Below, one piece after another: positions 27,531-38,433 of a stretch of 64,000 nt of DNA. The translations under genes were made by a program, and so were the position numbers. The stretch covers positions 62,001-126,000 of the forward strand of contig JAGZEK010000001.1 of the NCBI GenBank assembly GCA_018368345.1. The letters run 5' to 3'. The notes under the pieces are model-generated. The model was given only the letters and a program-made list of their open reading frames with translations. It was not told the origin of the DNA and searched no databases. Position 1 is the first letter of the stretch, and every line of letters starts with the position of its first letter. This DNA comes from Collinsella sp. GTDB lineage: Bacteria > Actinomycetota > Coriobacteriia > Coriobacteriales > Coriobacteriaceae.

Positions 27531-28004
27531 ATGAATGACTTTATGAAGGGCCGCAATGGTGCCGATGAACTCACCATCGTGATGGGTTTTGCCGGCATTG
27601 TCATCGCGATGATCGGATCGATAGCCCACATCCAGTGGCTCAGCTGGATTGCCATCGCCGTAATCGTGATTGGCGTGCTGCGCGGCCTGTCCAAAAACAT
27701 CGATGCGCGTCGCAAGGAAAACGCTGCCTTTGTCGCCGCGACCGCGAACGTCCCCGGCTTGGGCAAGTTTGTCGCCAGCTTGGGCGGCGGCGCTGCAGCG
27801 GCCAGCACCTCGCGCGCGGCTGGAACGAGCAAGGAAGACTTTGAGCGCGCCAAGCGCACGGCCAAGAAGATGTGGAAGGGACGCAAGACCACGGCATACC
27901 TCAAGTGCCCCAACTGCGGCCAGATGCTCTCCGTCCCCAAGGGCAAAGGCAAGATCCGCGTCACCTGCCCCAAGTGCCACGCCAAGATGGAAACCCGCTC
28001 CTAG
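27531..28004 (+). CDS. Two-helix membrane protein with C-terminal zinc ribbon
   Basis: Hypothetical protein of 157 residues. Two adjacent membrane helices occupy about residues 14-57 (TIVMGFAGIVIAMIGSIA and WIAIAVIVIGVL). An Ala/Gly-rich linker and a basic segment follow. The last ~40 residues are a zinc ribbon with CPNCGQML and CPKCHAKM pairs. The arrangement is common in Actinobacteria and Firmicutes without assigned function. AAAGG is eight bases before the ATG and a TATAAA-like -10 box lies about 40 bp upstream (27491-27496), so the gene is probably transcribed alone. A bidirectional terminator follows. Confidence 0.75.
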   Translation: MNDFMKGRNGADELTIVMGFAGIVIAMIGSIAHIQWLSWIAIAVIVIGVLRGLSKNIDARRKENAAFVAATANVPGLGKFVASLGGGAAAASTSRAAGTSKEDFERAKRTAKKMWKGRKTTAYLKCPNCGQMLSVPKGKGKIRVTCPKCHAKMETRS

Positions 28005-28066
28005 CGCCCGCACGCGGGACAAATTAATCAGGTTTGTTTGTCCCAAATCTTAAGTATTTGTTCGAT

Positions 28067-28104
28067 AAAAAAGCCGAGGCCTCGTGTTGAGACCTCGGCT
28101 TTTT
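28067..28104. terminator. Bidirectional terminator
   Basis: A stem AAGCCGAGGCCTC / GAGACCTCGGCTT (one mismatch) has A-run and T-run on opposite sides. It serves the zinc-ribbon gene and the convergent amidohydrolase gene. Confidence 0.9.
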
Positions 28105-28137
28105 GTATGCGGCAACGGAGCTGCACCTTTGTCACAT

Positions 28138-29508
28138 CTACGCCACACCGTCGCGGGCCAGCTCCTCAGCCAGCGCTTCGGCAGGCATGGCCATAATCGC
28201 GTCGAGCTCGGCGTCCACCTCGGGAATACGCTTCACCTTGAGCTTGCGTACCAGATCACCGCGACACATCACATGTATCGGCTCACGCAGAGCGCACAGG
28301 TCATCGAGCGGATTCTTGCGCGTCACCAGGATATCGGCGGCCTTGCCGCACTCGATTGTGCCGGTCTCGCCACCCAGCCCCAGCAGCTCGGCATTGACCT
28401 GCGTAGCCGTATGCAGCGCGAAGGCGTTGCTCACACCCACGTACTTGGCAAAATAGGCCACCTCACGCCACATGTCGTACTGCGTCACGAACGGGCAGCT
28501 TGAGTCCGTGCCCAAGCCTACCTTAACGCCGGCATCCAGCGCCGCACGAGCACTCTCGATAATGCCCGAGCACACGATGTCGCCGTTCTTCTTTTGCGTA
28601 TCGGTCGAATGGGTCTTTTCCGGGTCGAGCAATACAAACGGCAGCGCCGGGCTGATCGTGCAGGTAACGCTGGGCGCACGTCCCTCGAGCTGCGTGCCCG
28701 CGGCGCCGCGGTACAGCTCCAGGATCTCGGGTGTCAACGGAGCGCCGTGCTCGATCGTATCGACGCCGGCCTCAAGCGCGGCCTTCACGCCCTCGGTGCT
28801 CTCGACATGAGCCATAACCGGCAGGCCCACCTCGTGCGCCGCCTTGCACGCCGCTGCGGCAACCTCCGCCGGCATACGCAGCACGCCCGGCTCGCCTACT
28901 TCGGTCGCGTCGAACACGCCGCCCGTCACGAACAGCTTGATGACATCGGCACCGCGCGCATACAGGTCTCGCACCTGCTCGGCTGCCTCGACGGGGCTGT
29001 TGGCCACCTGGGCGAACAAGCCCGCGCCATGGCCGCCCGGCACCGTGACGCCCGTTCCCGGCGCTACCAGGTGCGGACCCTGATACTTGCCGGCGTCGAT
29101 AGCGTCGCGCACGGCAATGTCGGCAAACAACGGGTCGCCCGCGCCGCGCACCGTGGTCACGCCACTTGCCAGCTGCTGCTGGGCACTGCCCTTGAGGATG
29201 CGGCGGACGATGGCACGGCCCACGGGATTATCGAGTTTCTTCATCAGCGCTCCCGCATCGCCGGCCGAGACAGGCTTGCCCGAGCCGCACAGGTGCACGT
29301 GCATATTGATGAGACCGGGCATGAGATACGCACCACCCAGGTCGATAACCTCGGCACCCGCGGGCGCCTGCGCCACAGCACTCGGCCCCATCCAGGTGAT
29401 GACGCCGCGCTCAACAGTCACGGCCATATCGGGTTGCGGCTCCATATGCTCCGAACCATCCAGAATGGTCGCATTGATAAACAACGTGGAACGATCGGCA
29501 GACGCCAT
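28138..29508 (-). CDS. Amidohydrolase family protein (imidazolonepropionase/prolidase-like)
   Basis: Metal-dependent TIM-barrel hydrolase of 456 residues. After the small β-sandwich start (INATILDGSEH) the metal motif LMPGLINMHVHL gives the two N-terminal histidines. IKLFVTGG carries the probable carbamylated lysine. VMAHVEST and DTIEHG supply further histidines and GLGTDSSC the catalytic aspartate. The C-terminal GTIECGKAADILV returns to the sandwich. This order fits the amidohydrolase subgroup with Xaa-Pro dipeptidases and imidazolonepropionases. The substrate is unknown and no pathway genes adjoin. GAGGAG precedes the ATG at 29508; longer in-frame sequence is ignored. Confidence 0.85.
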   Translation of the reverse strand: MASADRSTLFINATILDGSEHMEPQPDMAVTVERGVITWMGPSAVAQAPAGAEVIDLGGAYLMPGLINMHVHLCGSGKPVSAGDAGALMKKLDNPVGRAIVRRILKGSAQQQLASGVTTVRGAGDPLFADIAVRDAIDAGKYQGPHLVAPGTGVTVPGGHGAGLFAQVANSPVEAAEQVRDLYARGADVIKLFVTGGVFDATEVGEPGVLRMPAEVAAAACKAAHEVGLPVMAHVESTEGVKAALEAGVDTIEHGAPLTPEILELYRGAAGTQLEGRAPSVTCTISPALPFVLLDPEKTHSTDTQKKNGDIVCSGIIESARAALDAGVKVGLGTDSSCPFVTQYDMWREVAYFAKYVGVSNAFALHTATQVNAELLGLGGETGTIECGKAADILVTRKNPLDDLCALREPIHVMCRGDLVRKLKVKRIPEVDAELDAIMAMPAEALAEELARDGVA

Positions 29509-29657
29509 ATCGAGCTCCTCCCTCACGATTAACTTGAACATTTGTCCATTATCACCTAATGCAGCGACCTAAAGTCAAGCATATCGGTTAACGGAGGGAA
29601 GAGGGGATGTGGGGGACGGAATACGTTGCAGCCCCACCCCAGCAACACCAGGGAAAT

Positions 29658-29795
29658 GTCTCGAACTGTAACAGGTACAGGGTTATTGGGCCCCTTGATG
29701 TTACAGATCGAGACATTCGGTCGACGTTTCACCGGTTTGTCTCGATCTGTAACAGTTACGAGCTCAAATAACCTCTAAACGTTACAGATTGAGAC
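29658..29795. repeat. 57-bp palindrome cluster D (2 units)
   Basis: Units at 29658-29714 and 29739-29795, starts 81 bp apart; the spacer contains GGTCGAC, as in cluster A. It ends eight bases before the stop codon of the DUF559-like gene and fills most of the gap to the amidohydrolase gene. Confidence 0.95.
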
Positions 29796-29803
29796 AAAAC
29801 CTC

Positions 29804-30880
29804 TCAGTGCCCATACCACTGACGTCTCCACTCCTCAGCCAATTCAGCCTGCCGAGGAATACCCGCCAGCCTCATTTTCTCGACCAGCTTCCCCGGGTCT
29901 TTGAGTTCGTTAAACGTAAACCGAAGCACCTTATGCCCGAGCATTGTCAGATGGGACTCCCGTTGACGTTCTGCCACGAATGGGTCGACCGACTCCCGGC
30001 CCTCGCCGTTCTGCAAGGTGTACTTCCCCTTTCCGTCGAGCTCGCCGATGACACACGTCCCGTTCTCGAGCCGCCAAAAATAGTCGACGCGAAACACCTG
30101 GCTCGGATCGAGCGGGTCGCGAAACTCCACCTGCAGCTCCGGAACCGGAAAACCGTACGCAATAAAGAACGCTCGGAACCGAGACTCGCCGCCGTTTTCG
30201 GACAGCCCGTCCGCATACGACGCAATCACCTGTGCCCTGCGATACCCTCGCCTGCCCTCGCAATCGGCGCGGAGGCGCTCGCACAAATCCCCACGTGATA
30301 CGCCCTTCGCCCGCAGTGCAGAATCGGCGATCGCCAGACCATACGAAAACGGCGCACGCAGCAGACAATCCTCCACCGTGCGCCAAAACGGCGTCACCCG
30401 CACGCCGCCGACGCGCTCAAGCGCACCCGCCATCTGTGGACGCAACAACCTGCACCCGCTGCTCAACGTCACCGAACAGCAAGTCTTAACAAGGAAACGC
30501 GGCCCGAGCAGATCATTCGGCACCTCCAGACCCCACAAAAGCGCCGCGTCATAGCCCCAAAACGCCCAATCGGGATGAAATTCCGCAAGCCCTTTGATAG
30601 TCCTCAGCGCTCGCTCCGCCGGCGTCAATGCATCCCAATCATGCTGAAAACAGAACAGGTACGGCTCGGGCTCCGCGATATCGTCGGTTCCAACATGGCG
30701 TCGCAGCCACATGAGCTCGGTATTGTCATGCGTTGCAAGCAGCGCACCTTGCTTGGCCGTCTCCGTGAGCCGCGCGAGCATCCTATTCCGCGCCAACGTG
30801 TTGCGAGTCGCATGTTTGTGTTTGAGAACGGTATTAGACACTTTCATCACCACCACGTCAGACAAATGGACCATCGTCAC
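29804..30880 (-). CDS. DUF559/AbiEi-like protein with PD-(D/E)xK nuclease-type domain
   Basis: Protein of about 358 residues. The N-terminal two-thirds matches the AbiEi-type arrangement common in Actinobacteria: 'AFWGYDAALLWGLEVP' and 'RTVEDCLLRAPFSYGLAIADSALRAKGVSRGDL'. The C-terminal domain is a DUF559/Vsr-like nuclease fold: Glu in NGGESRF, Asp in FRVDYFW and the E-x-D-x-K core GELDGKGKY. Function is unproven; related proteins are annotated as type IV antitoxins or phage-defence factors, yet no AbiEii toxin is adjacent. The GTG at 30880 has GGAGG five bases upstream; ATG 30874 is an alternative. Palindrome clusters D and E lie against both ends, leaving only about 20 bp for its leader. 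Confidence 0.75.
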   Translation of the reverse strand: MTMVHLSDVVVMKVSNTVLKHKHATRNTLARNRMLARLTETAKQGALLATHDNTELMWLRRHVGTDDIAEPEPYLFCFQHDWDALTPAERALRTIKGLAEFHPDWAFWGYDAALLWGLEVPNDLLGPRFLVKTCCSVTLSSGCRLLRPQMAGALERVGGVRVTPFWRTVEDCLLRAPFSYGLAIADSALRAKGVSRGDLCERLRADCEGRRGYRRAQVIASYADGLSENGGESRFRAFFIAYGFPVPELQVEFRDPLDPSQVFRVDYFWRLENGTCVIGELDGKGKYTLQNGEGRESVDPFVAERQRESHLTMLGHKVLRFTFNELKDPGKLVEKMRLAGIPRQAELAEEWRRQWYGH

Positions 30881-30900
30881 CGTTGCCTCCGCTGACAAAT

Positions 30901-31037
30901 GTCTTGATCTGTAACAGGAAGACAGTCTTTGAGCCTCTAGTTGTTACAGAACAAGATCTTTCGGCAGCCGCCAACCTTCCGTCTCAATCTGTAACAGTTA
31001 CGGGCCCAAACAGCCGCCAAACGTTACAGATTGAGAC
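30901..31037. repeat. 57-bp palindrome cluster E (2 units)
   Basis: Units at 30901-30957 and 30981-31037; starts are 80 bp apart. The first begins 20 bp before the DUF559-like start codon, so any promoter for that gene must overlap the repeat or lie beyond it. Confidence 0.95.
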
Positions 31038-31073
31038 AAAGTCAGGGCAGCAGGGCAACACCAGTCACATCCC

Positions 31074-31781
31074 CTACTCCCACTCCTGCTCGTAGATGTT
31101 GAGCGACTTCACGTATCGTCCCTGGGCACCCATGATGTCGCGGACCAGACGCAGGAAGAAACTGATGCACGATGTGTCAAAACCGTCCTGCAGGTCCTCC
31201 GGATGCACCGCGCCCGGCCCATCGACCGCCGTGTCACTCAGGCGCGCGATGTCATACAGATAGAGCTGTCCCGCCGCCAGCCAGACATCGTCGACGCAGG
31301 CGAGGCGCACCGCAATCGCGCCGTCGCTCCAATGCTCCTTTTGCACGATATGCGGGTCGTAGACATCAAAGCGATGATCGGTGCGCGTGTCCTTCAGCAC
31401 GACCATGCCGGACGCAGGATCCTTGTCCAAAATGCCAAAGCGCGAGAAATACTGCGTGTCGCGTACCTGCTCGAGCCGCTTGAGCGAGGCAGGCGAAAGC
31501 GATGCCGGCGGCTCGTCAACATATAGCTCGAGCAGCGTCTTGCCATGGCGATAGGGGCGCTCGAAGAGCAGCCAATCGGTAAATGCCATGTTGTAGGCCA
31601 TGATTTCGTTTTGCGAAGGCTCGGTGCAATAGCTGAGCCACGGGTCGACAATGATCTCAAACTGCTCGCGCGCCGGCTCCAGGAATTGAAACTTCCGCAG
31701 CATCCAAAAATGGGCCATGTCGGCAATATCGTTGCCGACGGCTTCGGCTAGCTGCGCTCGGTCTAAAGCGTGGTCAGTCAT
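31074..31781 (-). CDS. Conserved hypothetical protein
   Basis: Soluble acidic protein of 235 residues that I do not recognise. It has no signal peptide, membrane segment or familiar catalytic motif. Notable stretches are 'DMAHFWMLRKFQFLEPAREQFEI', 'WLSYCTEPSQNEIMAYNMAFTDWLLFERPY' and 'GMVVLKDTRTDHRFDVYDP', suggesting an α/β protein. Codon use matches the neighbours, and GAGGAGG five bases before the ATG makes it a credible gene. It lies between palindrome cluster E and a 350-bp gap. Possible co-transcription with the DUF559-like gene is interrupted by the repeats. Confidence 0.7.
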   Translation of the reverse strand: MTDHALDRAQLAEAVGNDIADMAHFWMLRKFQFLEPAREQFEIIVDPWLSYCTEPSQNEIMAYNMAFTDWLLFERPYRHGKTLLELYVDEPPASLSPASLKRLEQVRDTQYFSRFGILDKDPASGMVVLKDTRTDHRFDVYDPHIVQKEHWSDGAIAVRLACVDDVWLAAGQLYLYDIARLSDTAVDGPGAVHPEDLQDGFDTSCISFFLRLVRDIMGAQGRYVKSLNIYEQEWE

Positions 31782-32135
31782 GGCATCCTCCTCAAACTGA
31801 TGGACCTCAATTTGAGCTTACGAGGAGGGTGGGCAGCCACGGCCAGCGCGGGCAAAATAGGCCTCCGGCTGCAAACCAAATGCTGACCAAACACTTGACG
31901 AAAAGCTTGACCGAAAATGTGCACCGCAACAAAACCGCAGGTAGACATAGACAGCCAACCAACCCTTTTGAGCCAGATGCCCGCAGCCACCACAGAAACA
32001 ACAGGTGACCACAGCCCAAGAAGTCGACAAATGAACACCCGCACGTCGACAAACGAGCAAACTGCTCGCAAAGAGTGTCCCCAACGACTAGACAAAAAAA
32101 TGGCTAGTCATTGGGGACGTTCTTAAATGACTACT
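31782..32135. other. Gene-free interval with GGGAC hairpin
   Basis: No convincing gene is seen in 354 bp. Besides the hairpin at 32077-32118 it has a 15-bp direct repeat (GTCGACAAAYGARCA at 32023 and 32045). Confidence 0.45.
32077..32118. repeat. GGGAC-family hairpin downstream of gltD
   Basis: Arms GTCCCCAACGACTAG (32077-32091) and CTAGTCATTGGGGAC (32104-32118) pair with one mismatch around a 12-base loop that is T-rich on the minus strand. It lies 18 bases after the gltD stop and may act as its transcript end. Confidence 0.75.
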
Positions 32136-33617
<1,482 letters not shown>

Positions 33618-33622
33618 GGCAC

Positions 33623-36600
33623 TTACGCCTCCTTCTTGGTCGAAGCAACAGAGCTGGCGGCCACGGACGCAGCACCCGCAGCACCGCCCGCAATATCGAA
33701 GCGAGCGACATCCGCGGCGCTCGCGCGACCGGTCACAATGTCAAACGCCAGCTCCTCTGCCTGCGCATGCGTCTTGCCGGCAGCCTCGCTCGCAGCGACA
33801 ATCGCCAGCACACGCTCGTACTCGGTCGGAATGACCTTCACAAAGTGCTTGCTCATCGTCTCAAAGCTGTAGAGCAGCTTGATGCCGCGCGGACTCTTCG
33901 TCGCGTCCACGTGCTCCTGGATGAGCTCGCGAATCTGTGCCAGCTCGCCGGCCGTCGGGGCTTTAAGTTCAACGCTCTCGTGGTTCACACGGGCATCGAG
34001 CGTGCCGTACTGGTCAAAGACATAGGCCACGCCACCCGTCATGCCGGCGGCGAAGTTCTGCCCGACCTCGCCCAAGATGAGCGCCAGACCGCCCGTCATG
34101 TACTCGCAGCCATGGTTGCCGCAGCCCTCGACCACCACCGTGGCACCGGAGTTGCGTACGCCAAAGCGCTGGCCTGCCAGGCCGTTAATGAAGCCGCGAC
34201 CGCTCGTGGCGCCAAAGAACGCAACGTTGCCCACGATGATGTTCTCGTCGAACTTGTAGGTCGCATGCGGGTTGGGGCACACCGACACCTCGCCACCCGA
34301 AAGGCCCTTGCCAAAGTAGTCGTTGGCGTCGCCGCACACGTTGAGCGTAATGCCGCGCGGCAGGAAGGCGCCAAAGCTCTGACCGGCCGAACCATCGCAA
34401 TCGATGGTGATGGAGCCGGCGGGCAAGCCCTCGGGATGCGCCTTGGTCACCGCGTTGCCCAGGATGGTGCCCACGCAACGGTTGACGTTGGCGATATCGG
34501 CGCGGAAGCGAATCGGGCGCAGGTGCGCGCGGGCGTCGGCCGTGTAGGGCACAAACAGCGTGGAGTCGAGCGTCTTGTCGAGCTCGCTGTCCGCGGCCAT
34601 CTGGGGCAGGAAGTGACGGCCGTCGGCACCCGGGATGTGGGCACCGAACTCGCAGGTCGCGCTTGCCAGCACGGACGTCAGATCGAGCAGGTTAGCCTTG
34701 CGGTTGCCCGGGACCTCGATCTGGCGCAAGCACTCGGGATGGCCGACCATCTCGTCGACGGTGCGGAAGCCCAGGCTCGCCATGACCTCGCGCAGTTGCT
34801 CGGCAACAAAGAGCATAAAGTGCTCGACGTGCTCGGGCTTGCCGCGGAAGCCGCGACGCAGGCGGCAGTTTTGCGTGGCGATGCCGGCGGGGCAGGTATC
34901 CTGCTGGCAGTCGCGCTGCATGAGGCAGCCCATCGAGATGAGCGGCATGGTCGCAAAGCCAAACTCCTCGGCGCCCAGCAGGCAGGCGACGGCAACATCG
35001 GTGCCGTCCATGAGCTTACCGTCGGCCTCGAGCACCACGCGCGAGCGCAGGCCGTTTTGCAGCAGCGTCTGCTGGGCCTCGGCAAGGCCAAGCTCCAGCG
35101 GCAGACCGGCGTGCCAGATCGAATCGCGAGCAGCGGCACCCGAGCCGCCATTGTGGCCGCTGATCAAGATCTTGTCGGCAGCGCCCTTGGCCACACCGGT
35201 GGCGATGGTGCCGACGCCGGCCTCGCTGACCAGCTTGACCGACACGCGTGCGCCGGGGTTGGCGTTCTTAAGGTCAAAGATGAGCTCGGCCAGGTCTTCG
35301 ATGGAGTAGATGTCGTGATGCGGCGGAGGCGAGATCAGGCCGATGCCGGGCGTGGACTGACGGACCTCGGCAATCCAGGGGTAGACCTTCTTGCCGGGCA
35401 GGTGGCCACCCTCGCCGGGCTTGGCGCCCTGGGCCATCTTGATCTGAATCTCGAAGGCGCTGCACAGGTAGCGGCTCGTCACGCCAAAGCGCGCACTTGC
35501 CACCTGCTTGATCGCGGAGTTCTTTGAATCACCGTTAGCCAGCGGGGTCTCGCGACGCGGGTCCTCGCCGCCCTCGCCCGAGTTGGAGCGTCCGTGCAGG
35601 CGGTTCATAGCGATAGCCATGCACTCGTGCGCCTCTTTGCTGATGGAGCCGTACGACATGGCGCCGGTGTTAAAGCGGCGGACGATGTTGAGCGCGGGCT
35701 CGACCTCGTCGAGCGAAACCGGCGTGCGGCCGCTGGCATCAAAGTCGAGCAAGTCGCGCAGGCGCACGGCACGGCCGGTACGGTGCAGACGGGCGCTGTA
35801 CTCCTTAAAGGTGTCGTAGCTGTCCTCACGGCAGGCGGTCTGCAGCAAGTAGACAGTCTGAGGGTCGATCAGGTGATCCTCGCCGCCGATCGGGCGCCAC
35901 TTGGTCAGACCCAGCGTGGGCAGCTGATCGGGAGCCGGGCTCTTAAGGATGGCGAGCGCGGCGTCGTAGCGCTCGTTTTGCTCGCGCTCAACGTCCTCGA
36001 CACCCATACCGCCCACACGGCTCACCGTGCCGGCAAAGTACGCGTTGACGAACTCCGGCGTAAAGCCCACGGCCTCGAAGATCTGCGCCGAATGGTAGCT
36101 CTGCACCGTGGAGATGCCCATCTTGGACATGATGGAGACGATGCCGGCGGTCGCAGCCTTGTTGTAGTTGGCGATGCCCTGCTCGGCCGTCACGTCCAGG
36201 TCGCCGTGTGCCGCCAGATCGCGGACGCACGCATGTGCGCTGTACGGATAGATGCCGCTCGCGGAGTAGCCCACCAGTGCCGCAAAGTCGTGCGGAGACA
36301 CGGCGTCGCCGCACTCCACCACGATATCGGCAAAGGTACGCACGCCGGCGCGGATCAGGTGGTTGTGCACGCAGCCCACGGCAAGCAGCGACGGTACGGG
36401 CACCTCGCCCGCTCCGGCGCGATCGCTCAGCACCACAATGTTCGCGCCGTCGCGAACCGCGGCCTCGACGTCTTCGGCAAGCTGCTTGAGCGCAGCCTGC
36501 AGCGCGCCCTCACCCGCGTCGCGGCGGTACACGGCACGGAAACGGCGGGTCTTAAAGCCAACACGGTCGATGGCACAAATGCGGTCGAACTCCTCCTCGC

Positions 36601-38320
36601 TCAGCAGCGGGCGCTCCAGACGCACCAGCTGGCAGGCCGTGCGGGAATCCTCGAGCAGGTTGCCGTGGTTGCCCAGGTAGAGCGTGGTCGAAGTTACCAT
36701 ATGCTCGCGCAGGGCATCGATCGGCGGGTTCGTGACCTGGGCGAACAGCTGATAGAAGTAGTCAAAGAACGAGCGGGTCTTCTTTGACAGGCAGGCCAGC
36801 GGCGCGTCGATACCCATCGAAGCGAGTGGGGCCTTGCCCTGCTGGGCCATGGGACGCACGACCTCGTCGACGTCATCCCAGTGATAGCCGAGCTTGGCCA
36901 TGCGCACGGCCGAGGACACCTCGGCATCCTCGGCGGGCGCGGGCGCGGCGGGCTCATCGAGCGCGTCGACGGCCAGCGTCTCCTCGGCAATCCAATCACG
37001 GTAGGGCTTTTCCTTGGCGTAACGGGCGCGCAGCTCGTCGTTGTAGATCACGCGTCCGCGGGCAAAATCGACCTCGAGCATCTGGCCCGGTCCCAGGCAA
37101 CCGCTCGTCAGGATGTTCTCGGGGCGTACCTCGATGGTGCCCACTTCGCTTGCCAGCATAAAGCGGCCATCGCGCGTCACGTAGTAGCGGGCGGGGCGCA
37201 AGCCGTTGCGGTCGAGGGCGGCGCCCAGGGTACGACCATCGGTAAAGGCGATAGCGGCAGGACCGTCCCACGGCTCCATGAGCATGGACTGGTAAGCGTC
37301 GTAGGCGCGGCGCTCCTCACTCAGGCTGTCGTTGTGGTCCCACGGCTCGGGCAGCAACATGGACGCGGCACGCGTGAGCGGGCGACCGTTCATGACCAAG
37401 AATTCGAGCACGTTGTCCAGAATCGCGGAGTCGGAACCCTCGCGGTTGATGATGGGCATCACGCGCTCAAGATCGTGCTGCAGCACGGGGCTGTACAGGT
37501 TGGGTTCGCGGGCGCGGATCCAGTTGACGTTGCCCTTGAGGGTGTTAATCTCGCCGTTGTGGATGATAAAGCGGTTGGGGTGCGCACGCTCCCAGCTGGG
37601 CGTGGTGTTGGTGGAGTAGCGCGAGTGGACGAGCGCCACGGCCGTCTTGACGGCGGCATCGTTGAGATCGATGAAGAAGCGGCGCATCTGCGTGGCGACC
37701 AGCATGCCCTTGTACACGATGGTGCGCGAGCTCATGGAGCACACGTAGAAGATCTTGTCGCGCAGGGCAAACTCGGCGTCGGCCTTCTTCTCGATGGTGC
37801 GGCGGCACACGTACAGGCGGCGCTCGAATGCGTCGCCGGCCGGCGTGTCGTCGGGGCGGCCCAGAAAGGCCTGCAGGATGGTAGGCATGCAGGCGCGGGC
37901 CGTCTCGCCCAAATCGTGCGGGTCGACCGGCACCTCGCGCCAAAAGAGCAGCGGCACCCCAACCTCGGCGCAGCCCTCCTCAAACACGCGACGGGCATCC
38001 TCTACGCCCTTGTCGTCCTGCGGGAAGAACAGCATGGCCACACCATAGTCGCCCTCTGCCGGCAGAATCTGGCCGCACTTTTGGGCCTCTTTACGGAAAA
38101 AGTGATGCGGAACCTGGAACAGGATTCCGGCGCCGTCGCCGGTGTTCTTCTCGAGTCCGGTGCCGCCGCGGTGCTCCAAGTTGACCAGAATGGACAGTGC
38201 GTCGTCCAGAATCTGGTGATGGCGCTCGCCGTTGATATCGGCAAGCGCGCCGATGCCACATGCATCGTGGTCGAATTCGGGGCGATAAAGGCCCTGCTGC
38301 TGAGCGGAATCTGCCTGCAT
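33623..38320 (-). CDS. gltB: Glutamate synthase large subunit
   Basis: α subunit of 1,565 residues. Class II amidotransferase domain: after a 20-residue propeptide the nucleophile is Cys21 (DACGIG), and 'NGEINTLKGN' and 'SRYSTNTTPSW' line the glutamine site. The central domain is followed by the FMN-binding synthase domain ('FNTGAMSYGSISKEAHE', 'GEGGEDPRRE', 'GAKPGEGGHLPGKKV'). The [3Fe-4S] cysteines are in 'MGCLMQRDCQQDTCPAGIATQ'. The C-terminal GXGXG β-helix has repeated Gly ('GGLAGQRFGVRNSGATVVVEG'). Length is normal for bacterial GltB. GGGGAGG precedes the ATG. It is the first gene of gltB-gltD, and the divergent region carries palindrome unit F. Confidence 0.97.
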   Translation of the reverse strand: MQADSAQQQGLYRPEFDHDACGIGALADINGERHHQILDDALSILVNLEHRGGTGLEKNTGDGAGILFQVPHHFFRKEAQKCGQILPAEGDYGVAMLFFPQDDKGVEDARRVFEEGCAEVGVPLLFWREVPVDPHDLGETARACMPTILQAFLGRPDDTPAGDAFERRLYVCRRTIEKKADAEFALRDKIFYVCSMSSRTIVYKGMLVATQMRRFFIDLNDAAVKTAVALVHSRYSTNTTPSWERAHPNRFIIHNGEINTLKGNVNWIRAREPNLYSPVLQHDLERVMPIINREGSDSAILDNVLEFLVMNGRPLTRAASMLLPEPWDHNDSLSEERRAYDAYQSMLMEPWDGPAAIAFTDGRTLGAALDRNGLRPARYYVTRDGRFMLASEVGTIEVRPENILTSGCLGPGQMLEVDFARGRVIYNDELRARYAKEKPYRDWIAEETLAVDALDEPAAPAPAEDAEVSSAVRMAKLGYHWDDVDEVVRPMAQQGKAPLASMGIDAPLACLSKKTRSFFDYFYQLFAQVTNPPIDALREHMVTSTTLYLGNHGNLLEDSRTACQLVRLERPLLSEEEFDRICAIDRVGFKTRRFRAVYRRDAGEGALQAALKQLAEDVEAAVRDGANIVVLSDRAGAGEVPVPSLLAVGCVHNHLIRAGVRTFADIVVECGDAVSPHDFAALVGYSASGIYPYSAHACVRDLAAHGDLDVTAEQGIANYNKAATAGIVSIMSKMGISTVQSYHSAQIFEAVGFTPEFVNAYFAGTVSRVGGMGVEDVEREQNERYDAALAILKSPAPDQLPTLGLTKWRPIGGEDHLIDPQTVYLLQTACREDSYDTFKEYSARLHRTGRAVRLRDLLDFDASGRTPVSLDEVEPALNIVRRFNTGAMSYGSISKEAHECMAIAMNRLHGRSNSGEGGEDPRRETPLANGDSKNSAIKQVASARFGVTSRYLCSAFEIQIKMAQGAKPGEGGHLPGKKVYPWIAEVRQSTPGIGLISPPPHHDIYSIEDLAELIFDLKNANPGARVSVKLVSEAGVGTIATGVAKGAADKILISGHNGGSGAAARDSIWHAGLPLELGLAEAQQTLLQNGLRSRVVLEADGKLMDGTDVAVACLLGAEEFGFATMPLISMGCLMQRDCQQDTCPAGIATQNCRLRRGFRGKPEHVEHFMLFVAEQLREVMASLGFRTVDEMVGHPECLRQIEVPGNRKANLLDLTSVLASATCEFGAHIPGADGRHFLPQMAADSELDKTLDSTLFVPYTADARAHLRPIRFRADIANVNRCVGTILGNAVTKAHPEGLPAGSITIDCDGSAGQSFGAFLPRGITLNVCGDANDYFGKGLSGGEVSVCPNPHATYKFDENIIVGNVAFFGATSGRGFINGLAGQRFGVRNSGATVVVEGCGNHGCEYMTGGLALILGEVGQNFAAGMTGGVAYVFDQYGTLDARVNHESVELKAPTAGELAQIRELIQEHVDATKSPRGIKLLYSFETMSKHFVKVIPTEYERVLAIVAASEAAGKTHAQAEELAFDIVTGRASAADVARFDIAGGAAGAASVAASSVASTKKEA

Positions 38321-38433
38321 CGCGATCCTCCCCTTGGTGTTAGACAGTCAGTTGAATAGGCATACTAGAAGCATCACCGGCCCGTTGTGTTTCCCGCCCG
38401 TTTCGAAACAATCGCGTAACGCACGCCCTACGA

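Noticed and set aside
31778..32095. Minus-strand open frames between the unknown protein and gltD
   Set aside because: No ribosome site, no conserved pattern, and several overlapping frames of similar length give equally poor translations.
36881..38359. Large plus-strand frames opposite gltB and other genes (also 1748-3037, 12039-13892, 53410-54489)
   Set aside because: All mirror well-recognised minus-strand genes and lack ribosome sites and conserved domains.
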